Below are positions 57,322 through 64,000 of a stretch of DNA of 64,000 bases, piece after piece. The translations under genes and the position numbers were made by a program. Every line of letters begins with the position of its first letter. Within the stretch, counting starts at the first letter, position 1. The notes below the pieces were generated by a model. That model worked only from the letters and a program-made list of their open reading frames with translations. It was not told the DNA's origin and did no database searches. Source of the DNA: Phlyctochytrium arcticum (Eukaryota; Chytridiomycota; Chytridiomycetes; Chytridiales; Chytridiaceae); NCBI GenBank assembly GCA_025602905.1, contig JAHLKI010000007.1, positions 806,001 through 870,000 of the forward strand, in the 5' to 3' direction.

Positions 57322-58261
57322 CTAGCGGGACTCCATAGCCTTGTCCCTTTGCAAAACTGGGAAAAGGAAAGAGCAAATCAATGAGTAAGACTACATGAAG
57401 CGAAATATGCAGATGAGGAACTATACCCGATTTGTCGAACTTTATTAGAATTGTCGTGCGTAGTGGAAATTGATCGCTAGCGGTCGAGTGAGCGCTCACC
57501 CGAGCAGGCTGGAAAGTATAAGAGTCAGGAAGATCACAGAGGGTGGCTTGAGAGAAGGAAACCTACAAATCCACATCCGTCCAATGTAGCCTCTACCACC
57601 CCACCAATGAATGCCCCACAGCTCAACTGCGACATCTCTTTGGGTACGGCAATGTATTTCGTGATGTTTGGTTCATTATCCGAAATCATATCTAGGGGGA
57701 ACGGATCAGTTAAGGGCGTAGACGAAAGGTGGTGCTGCTGCAGCTCGTTACATTCATCTTCATTCTCTGTTCCACGTTCCAGCGCGTCGGCCACCTTGCC
57801 AAAGAGAGTCTTCCAGATGGTGGAATGGATAAAGGACAAAACATTCAAAAGTCGCGTGTCGCGTCGTCCCGTACGTTCGCGATAGATGATGAGCTCCAGA
57901 AACCGAATTCCAACGCGGTATCCAAAGTCGCTCAGTCTGAGGAAGGAAACACAATAGTGTGAAACAGAGTTAATGGGCGCGATTACAAGTGCGAAAGTCA
58001 TCCCTTGGCTTGGCGCTAAACATACTTTTTCTCCATGTCCTGAATACCGCTGCTTTTCTTTGTCGCATAACTCAACATTTCGGAGAACAGGAACGCATAT
58101 GCCGCCAAGCTGACCTGGGGGGAGGGGACAAAGTGAGAAAAACGTTTTGCACTTTTGACGCCCATTTGATGTCTTACTTCATTGGTCTTGCCTTTACTCA
58201 AGTTTCGCTCTAATATTGGGGGTCTTCGGGCAGCTGACGATGGTCGGGCGGGTGCAGACAT
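57322..58261 (-). CDS. TRS31: TRAPP complex subunit 5 (Trs31)
   Basis: Core subunit of the TRAPP tethering complexes at ER-Golgi membranes. Start MSAPARPSSAARRPP, then ILERNLSKGKTNEVSLAAYAFLFSEML (in parts), LSDFGYRVGIRFLELI, RETxLLNVLSFIHSTIWKTLFGK, ITKYIAVPKEMSQLSCGAFIGGVVEATLDGCGF, and the end LRTTILIKFDKSVLQRDKAMESR. LSKGKTEVSLSAFAFLFSE is the TRAPPC5 signature. About four introns; the last (GTATAG...CCCAG) joins KFDKS to VLQRDKAMESR. A 30-50 residue acidic insert (GTENEDECNELQQHH) separates the two halves. Confidence 0.92.
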
Positions 58262-58477
58262 GCTTGAGTTGTGATAAGGCTGTGAGAGAGGTGATGCTCA
58301 GAAACGTCAGGTCAGAAACTGGGTCAGAAACCGCGTTGTTGCTCCAGTGTTGTCAAAACTCAATTAGCCCAAAGGTGATACATCTCAGCACAGTCATGTA
58401 GTAACTCGGAACGACATGACATCCTCCCAAAGTTGAACCTTGGAAGGCCAACCATTTTCGCCAAAGGAGCTCTCCTA
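58262..58477. promoter_or_regulatory. Divergent promoter, TRAPPC5 / VMA22
   Basis: 216 bp between divergent start codons (58261 minus, 58478 plus). No TATA-like motif in a convincing place; shared control is inferred from spacing. Confidence 0.45.
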
Positions 58478-59266
58478 ATGACTTCAGACCTCCCACCTCC
58501 TCCCTCATCCGACTCTGCCGCCCGTTCCGAAACACTCCTGCAACTCTTTGACACGCTCACGACCTACGAAACCCTCCGAAATGCCTCCGCCAAGCGACTG
58601 TCTCAAGCCTTCTTTGACCTGGCCCAAACGAAATACGTATTGGGACCAGAGCGGGTAGGCGCCATGGCCTATGACGGACGTATGCAGGCATTGAAACAAA
58701 TGTATGCGGAATATGTATTACCCTGAATGACATTTGATCGATTCTGATCACGTCCATTTGGGTATATTAGAGTCATCGGCGAGGATGGACAGATATCTGT
58801 GTGTAAAACGACATCTGCGTCAAATTCTTCCACGTTGCCGAAATCGGAGACCGATATCCATAACTTGTCGGATACACTGGCATCAACGACACTCCGCCAA
58901 CGCGTGCCAAAAGTCAAAGTTGATTCGGATACCGAATCCACTGAATCCAAGCCAGATGAACAACAGTCTTCGAAGAAGAGTGAGGATGCGGCCGAGACGA
59001 ATTCAAAGGATGTGAAAGAAGAGAATGGGAAAAAGACGAAACGGAATGCAAATCCCCTGCAGTGGTTTGCACCTCTACCTCCAGCATCATTACGTAGCGC
59101 GCAAACGCATTTTGATCGAGGTAACGACGAAACTTGATGACTAGATTTTCCCGGACGGGTTCTCATATTCCTTTTTCTGAAAATAGCGTTGGAAGATTTA
59201 ATTGAACTTGGCAATGTATCGCGTGAAATCAACAAACTGACGAAACAGATCAATCTTTTGTCGTAG
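58478..59266 (+). CDS. VMA22: VMA22/CCDC115-like V-ATPase assembly factor (3 exons)
   Basis: ER factor for assembly of the vacuolar proton pump. Exon 1 (58478-58703) has LLQLFDTLTTYETLRNASAKRLSQAFFDLAQTKYVLGPERVG (in parts) and AYDGRMQALKQ, matching the CCDC115 pattern of a first helix pair with LG..RV...YD.RM. The intron GTATGC...TATTAG joins KQ-IVIGEDGQIS. A Ser/Lys/Glu-rich linker follows, then the conserved NPLQWFAPLPPASLRSAQTHFDR and, after a second intron, ALEDLIELGNVSREINKL. It ends LLS. The start at MTSDLPPPPSS is the first ATG; the upstream open frame has no ATG. Confidence 0.87.
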
Positions 59267-59479
59267 AGACCGGAATCCGTCCTCATTACATTTGGCATAT
59301 GACACGGACTCGCCGTAGCCGAATCGGGGTTGTGGCGGCATGCTGATTGTTTGGATCAATGGTTTTACCATAAGAATTGTAAATAAATAGAGTGCGGTAG
59401 ATGCGACAGTATGGGCGATTTGTACAAATTTGCGGGGCGAAAAAAAGTCCAAAGGGAATCGAGAATAGACAATGTTCCA

Positions 59480-60549
59480 TCATGACAAAGGTTCTTTCGG
59501 CTTTTCCTCCTTATCCTCAAAGAGTTTTATCCGCGTTCCCAATACATCCATGAGATTTTCCCCAGGTTTTAGTTTCCTCAAGTTTCCATTCTTATCCATA
59601 TACTCTCCCGGTTCCAGAATGTCATAGTCGCCCAGTGTCCGCGTCGAGTTGACAGCTTTGATCCAGTCGATTTCGAGAGAAAAGTCACCGGGTTGGCGAA
59701 CGACAGAGAATCCAACGGATTTGATCTTTGCGCGGTCGATGGCTAATTGGCGGGGTTGGACATATCCGTGTGCGGTCAATACAAAGTCACGGAATGGAAG
59801 CTGGAAGTAATGTCGGCTGTTAAATAACCAGAATGATTTCGTAAATGGTGATCGAGAACTCACCATGATGACCTCCCATTCGCCTGGTTTCTGGAAATAC
59901 ATGCGGTGTTGCCAGAGATATGTTGGGTAGAGCGAGTCCGTCTGAAGGTTGACGAACCACTGCCGGGAATCGCCCTTGGCTCGCACGGCCAAATATCGAA
60001 ACATGGTGGTATCAAAGCGTGGTTTGTGAAATAGTGTTAATGGCCGTTCCTGTGGTAGGAGTGTCAGAGTTCCATATTTTCCATATATTACACGGCATCC
60101 CGTACCCTCGATCGGATTCCAGCGTACCCACTCCGATCCAACTTGACTCCCTCTGGTATTTCCGTCGATAGCTTCCCCCAAAACAAGGCCGTGTTTTCTG
60201 GTGTCAGCCCCCAGTACGCCTCGGATTTGCCTACATCACATAACCTGGTGAGTGGGGTCATCCGCAGAAGAGACGGCGATCTCGAGTAGTATACCTCCAA
60301 TATCGGCGTCAGACCCGACTGCCCATCCCTGCATGTCTTCCACTGATTTGAAATGGTACATTGGCAGCTCCTTTCGCCACCCAATGTCAAATTTCATAGC
60401 TAAGTTCGGTCCGTCAATGATGGGTGGTGGCGATCTGGGGTGACAGCTATACACATACCAGCTGAAGTTTCGTCCTTTACATATCCCCATGACCGCTTCA
60501 GATAAGAGCTTATGACTCTCAACCCTCCCTTCAAGCTTGGTTCCGCCAT
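59480..60549 (-). CDS. Complex I intermediate-associated protein 30 (CIA30/NDUFAF1)
   Basis: Mitochondrial assembly factor for the membrane arm of respiratory complex I, so this organism should have complex I. Start MAEPSLKGGLRVISSYLK (short basic N-terminus). CIA30 domain: MYHFKSVEDMQGWAVGSDADIGG (start pattern F.S.ED...W..G.D...GG), SEAYWGLTPENTALFWGKLS, KLDRSGYAGIRSR, PLTLFHKPRFDTTMFRYLAVRAKGD (in parts), TYLWQHRMYFQKPGEWEV, then DFVLTAHGYVQPRQLAIDRAKIKSVGFSV and FSLEIDWIKAVNS. It ends EKPKEPLS. About six exons, some short. Confidence 0.9.
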
Positions 60550-62078
60550 ATTGATTTCTTTGGCGCAATCCAAAGTAAACAAATGAGGCTAACGGAGAAT
60601 GTCGATCTTGACTCTTTCTGACGGCAGTGTTGTTTGGTAGGAGTTGTATATTCTGGTTGTTATTGCTCTATTAGAGCGCTCTCTTCAGTACGTTGTATAT
60701 CTTCTTATTGGTTCTTTTCAAGAAGAGATTTGACTGAAATTTTACAACTGGAATTTGCCAAAGACAAAGTTCATGCCCAAGGATCTCGTGGCTGCGCCAT
60801 CGACCGGCAGACTCCACATTTGAAATGTGAGCTCTTCCTTGAATTGAACGATGGACTCGAGCACCATACTGTCTAAGGCCTAGAGTCTCAACTAGGCTAC
60901 TCCTCCCACACGGCGCAAGAAGGTCGACACTCCATTCCGAGACAAAAAAAACAACATCAAGCTCGACCACATCCAATATGATACAGTAGCCCACTCATAT
61001 AATGTTATTTCTGAATGTTCTGATGGCGTTTGGAAATGAGTTTCGTCAAAAAACTGGAATCTGATTTGCCGGGGTTGTCACTTTCAAGGACACGGTTGAG
61101 ACTCTAGTAGAAACGAACAAAAATGGAACAGAAACGCAGAAACGGACTGAGGGTTTCAGGGGATTTGCGGTATTGCTTGTCCGGAACATTTTGGGGGTCA
61201 AGAAAGGTTCGAGTAGGCAAGGAGCTTTGTTGTTGCCCACATAATGGTGACATAGAGAGAGAAACAAAAGGCATGAAGGACTTATCAGGGCGATGTGTGA
61301 ACGGTTTGCGCAAATCAGCCAAGCCTATAAGAACGTTTCTTGACAGAGATGATTGAGTCAGACTGGTTGTGCTCTTCATCAAATGCAAAAACATGGGCGC
61401 CTGTCACTGAGCATGTACCCAAACAGTCTAGTTAAGTGAGTAAGCTGTTACATTCCTATCCCGTTCAGTGAATTCATTCCGTCTGAACCCTGGTCTGAAC
61501 CGACGGATTTTTCCGACTGACTCCATTGTACTTTTCCATGGCTTCTTGAAAAGCCGCTAGAAGACGAATGGCAAAAGTCTTTCTATCATATGAGCGAATG
61601 ATTGTTTCAGTATTTTGCATACAGAGTACAAGTACAGTCCTGGCTTGACTTTGACTTTCCGACCGGAGACTCTCCGTCTTGGACGACCTCAACGAAACCG
61701 CAAAATCACGTGAGGTACACCAGCGGCGCAAGGCGGTCCGGTTCCGGCAATGTGCCGAACGAAAGGCAACAAAGCCGTTGGGGGTCGCCTGAGCCACCGT
61801 GGAACACTCAGCATTCTGAGCATTCATCAGGGCCCGAAATAAACGGACCCCCAACAAGCCGCCTGCTAAAGGCATTTAATGTGAAGCGTTAAGTCTATTT
61901 GCATGGGGCCGTTGGTAAAGGCAACAATTCTGAATAGACTTATTTTTAGCACACTCCGAAAAAAACGCGTGGAGAAAGTGTTCAACTTCTTGTGGCGGGC
62001 TGCAAAGGCGGGGTCCTGGCGGCCCGACGACGGGCAAACAACGACAATGCGTTTGCCCGACGCGTCAAACCGCTGGCC
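60550..62078. other. Intergenic; one unproven 133-codon open frame
   Basis: Between NDUFAF1 (minus) and the aldehyde dehydrogenase (plus). The longest frame (minus, 61474-61875) has a basic Arg-rich character and ends with TIIRSYDRKTFAIRLLAAF, faintly like LYR-motif proteins, but lacks the LYR triplet. A 107-codon frame (minus, 60671-60994) has no features. Not called as genes. Confidence 0.3.
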
Positions 62079-62085
62079 TATAAAA
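62079..62085 (+). promoter_or_regulatory. TATA box of the aldehyde dehydrogenase gene
   Basis: TATAAAA, 95 bp upstream of the ATG at 62174, within GGCCTATAAAAGGG. A clear TATA fits a strongly expressed, intronless gene. Confidence 0.6.
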
Positions 62086-62173
62086 GGGAACACTGGGAGC
62101 TCTCCCTTCTCTCGCGTTTTTTCATAGCACTCACCTTGCATTATAACACATTTCAACGCACAACAAGACAACC

Positions 62174-63628
62174 ATGACCGCCCCTCTCACTCCCGCTAGC
62201 TCCGTTGACCGTCTCGACTTTACTGCCGTCAAGGAAATCCCCGCCATCCATGCATCAACCGTCGCAGCCTTTGCGTCCGGCAAGACCCGTCCCCTGGCTT
62301 TCCGCAAGGAGCAGCTGTCGCAGCTCATGAAGCTCGTCACTGACAACACTCCCCAAATTGCCACCGCCATCTATGCCGATCTCCGCAAACCCATCACCGA
62401 ATCCGTCGCCTATGAAGTCATGGGTATCCAGGGCGCTATCCAGGAAGCTCTCGCATCCATCGACGAATGGGCCAAACACGAGTCGGTGGAGGCTCCCGCA
62501 CCCTTCTTTGAGGGCCAGGATTTGTCTGTTCGTCACGACCCCGTCGGCACCGTTCTCATCATTGGACCCTGGAACTACCCTGCGCGTCTCATCTTGGTTC
62601 CGCTGGTCGGTGCCATTGTCGCCGGTTGCACTGCCGTCATAAAGCCCTCCGAAGTTGCCTCCAACACGTCCCGCATCATTGCTGAACTCATGCCAAAGTA
62701 CCTCGACGAAGAGGCCTACCAGGTCGTCACGGGCGGAGTCGCTGAAACCACTGCCCTCCTCGAGCTCCGTTGGGACAAGATTTTGTACACTGGCAACGGA
62801 TCCGTCGGCCGCATCATTCTCGCCGCTGCCGCCAAACACTTGACCCCCGTCATCCTCGAACTCGGCGGCAAGTGCCCCGTCGTCGTTACCAAGGATGCTG
62901 ACCTGGACGCCGCCGCCAAGCGCATTGCTCACGGAAAATTCATCAACAACGGTCAAACATGCGTTGCCCCCGATTACTTGCTGGTCGATGAATCGGTCAA
63001 GACGGATCTCCTCGACAAGATCAAGGCTGCCATCACTGCCAACTGGACCGAAAACCCGCAATCCTCCGACTCGTACTCTCGCATGGTCAACGAGCGTCAC
63101 TTTAACCGCATCACCAAAGTTTTGGATGCTTCCAAGGGCGAGATTCTGGTCGGCAACAAGCGCGATGCCAAGGATCTCTACCTCGCCCCAACTGTTGTCG
63201 ATCTCGGCACCATCGATTCGGACGCAGCCAAAACTGACTCTTTGATGGAAGACGAACTTTTTGCCCCCGTCCTCCCCGTCATCTCCTTCCCCACCGGCGC
63301 TCTCACCTCCGTTACCTCCTTCATCAACGCCAAACCCTCCCCTCTCGCCCTCTACTTCTTTGGCACAGACTCTGACGCCTCAACTGTCCTGGACTCTACC
63401 CGCTCCGGGGGTGTCGCCATCAACGACGTCGTCGTCCACTTGATTCCCACCAACGTACCTTTTGGCGGAACCGGCGAGAGCGGTATGGGCGCCTACCAGG
63501 GCAAAGAATCCTTCTTGGCTTTCACCCACCGCCGAACGACCTTGAAGGTCAAGGGCGCCTACACCATGGACGCCATGCGTGCCCTTCCTTACCCCCCACT
63601 CCCCGTCTCGGCCTCCTCGGCCCAGTAG
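62174..63628 (+). CDS. Aldehyde dehydrogenase, ALDH3/fatty-aldehyde type, intronless
   Basis: NAD(P)-dependent oxidation of medium or long-chain aldehydes to acids. Single exon, 484 aa, about the ALDH3 length. Motifs: DLRKPITESVAYEV, VGTVLIIGPWNYPARLILVPL, GNGSVGRIILAAA, LELGGKCPVVV (general-base Glu), NNGQTCVAPDYLLV (nucleophile Cys), LMEDELFAPVLPVISF and PFGGTGESGMGAYQGKESFLAFTHRRTTL. The last two segments and the length fit class 3, as in fungal Hfd1. No C-terminal membrane helix (ends VSASSAQ), so cytosolic or loosely attached. C-ending codons dominate, unlike the neighbours, consistent with high expression. Confidence 0.95.
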   Translation: MTAPLTPASSVDRLDFTAVKEIPAIHASTVAAFASGKTRPLAFRKEQLSQLMKLVTDNTPQIATAIYADLRKPITESVAYEVMGIQGAIQEALASIDEWAKHESVEAPAPFFEGQDLSVRHDPVGTVLIIGPWNYPARLILVPLVGAIVAGCTAVIKPSEVASNTSRIIAELMPKYLDEEAYQVVTGGVAETTALLELRWDKILYTGNGSVGRIILAAAAKHLTPVILELGGKCPVVVTKDADLDAAAKRIAHGKFINNGQTCVAPDYLLVDESVKTDLLDKIKAAITANWTENPQSSDSYSRMVNERHFNRITKVLDASKGEILVGNKRDAKDLYLAPTVVDLGTIDSDAAKTDSLMEDELFAPVLPVISFPTGALTSVTSFINAKPSPLALYFFGTDSDASTVLDSTRSGGVAINDVVVHLIPTNVPFGGTGESGMGAYQGKESFLAFTHRRTTLKVKGAYTMDAMRALPYPPLPVSASSAQ

Positions 63629-63969
63629 ATCGATCTGTAGCATATATTTTACCCACCATCCACTTTTGTTCATTCATCATTCGCATCAAATGTAGTCTAC
63701 AGTGTACATATGCATCCTAGAAGCACCATATCTGTCTCTTACATACAATATCATTTTGCCGTTTTCTGGACCATACTTTGAGACTTCTTTCTGTTTTCTA
63801 TTCACCTGTTCTTTTTCATCGTATCGACTTGTATCGACTTGCATCTTCATTCAAATTGAACGTCACGTGCAGATCAAAACTCCGATGCTCCGAAAGTCGA
63901 ACGCGTTTCGACTTCAACTTTCACGATCCTGCGATCTCCGCCCATTCCGCGTTCAAAAAAGCCTTTAAT
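63629..63969. other. Intergenic, aldehyde dehydrogenase 3' flank and next promoter
   Basis: Pyrimidine-rich 3' flank, then a TATCGACTTG direct duplication near 63826 and 63836. No RNA gene seen. Confidence 0.35.
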
Positions 63970-64000
63970 ATGTCAACTCCAGGCTCCGCCCCCGAATCCA
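63970..64000 (+). CDS. Start of a gene running off the right edge (partial)
   Basis: ATG at 63970 opens MSTPGSAPES, cut by the window end. Too short to identify; the start is suggested by position only. Confidence 0.3.
   Translation, partial: MSTPGSAPES

Noticed and set aside
61474..61875. Possible LYR-motif protein
   Set aside because: Lacks the L-Y-R triplet and the conserved Phe; an attempted splice to improve it creates a stop.
62255..63100. 281-codon frame antisense to the aldehyde dehydrogenase
   Set aside because: Shadow of a GC-rich, strongly biased coding frame.

Overview
This window looks like nuclear DNA of a zoosporic (chytrid-like) fungus. The genes are fungal in type (CHO2, PEX2, PEX6, VMA22, NUP49/NUP58, cystathionine gamma-lyase) and are cut by many short introns of about 50-65 nt with GT/AG ends. 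A flagellar gene (DRC9/IQCG) and genes lost from the standard yeasts (complex I assembly factor NDUFAF1/CIA30, CFIm25/NUDT21, focadhesin/RST1, tubby) point to an early-diverging flagellated lineage. Genus and species cannot be read from the sequence. All gene names are from recognised protein motifs; no database search was run.

Layout. 1-2.8 kb: a SNIP1-type FHA protein and mitochondrial 3-hydroxyacyl-CoA dehydrogenase. 2.8-8.6 kb: gene-poor and repeat-rich, with three ~300-bp repeats, a ~24-unit 47-bp minisatellite nested in larger ~105-bp repeats, a ~155-bp duplication and one possible small gene. 8.6-18.7 kb: CHO2, an unusual Sld2-like/tubby fusion gene, an aminotransferase and a Reb1/TTF1-like Myb protein. 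19-21.7 kb: COX23 (not visible as a long ORF) and a coiled-coil protein with a dynein-adaptor CC1-box-like motif. 21.7-25 kb: an accessory strip with low-complexity DNA, a small frameshifted gene and a decayed EsV-1-7-repeat/nuclease-like gene. 25-33 kb: GCFC2/PAXBP1-like, NEDD8 (six tiny exons), PEX2, DRC9 and a tRNA-Gly. 33-45 kb: focadhesin, a membrane dipeptidase, CFIm25 and an FG nucleoporin. 45-47 kb: an accessory strip with an unknown gene made of duplicated mini-exons. 47-60.5 kb: CYS3, PEX6, a second repeat patch, Aurora kinase, TRAPPC5, VMA22 and NDUFAF1. 60.5-64 kb: intergenic DNA, an intronless aldehyde dehydrogenase and the first codons of another gene.

Most genes are housekeeping and unrelated to one another; four closely spaced divergent pairs probably share promoters (16.6, 29.2, 41.1 and 58.4 kb). 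The observations most worth following are the Sld2-like/tubby fusion (11844-14525), the EsV-1-7/nuclease pseudogene (23541-24629), the CC1-box coiled coil (19779-21657), the in-frame TGA in focadhesin (37691) and the mini-exon gene (45744-46541).
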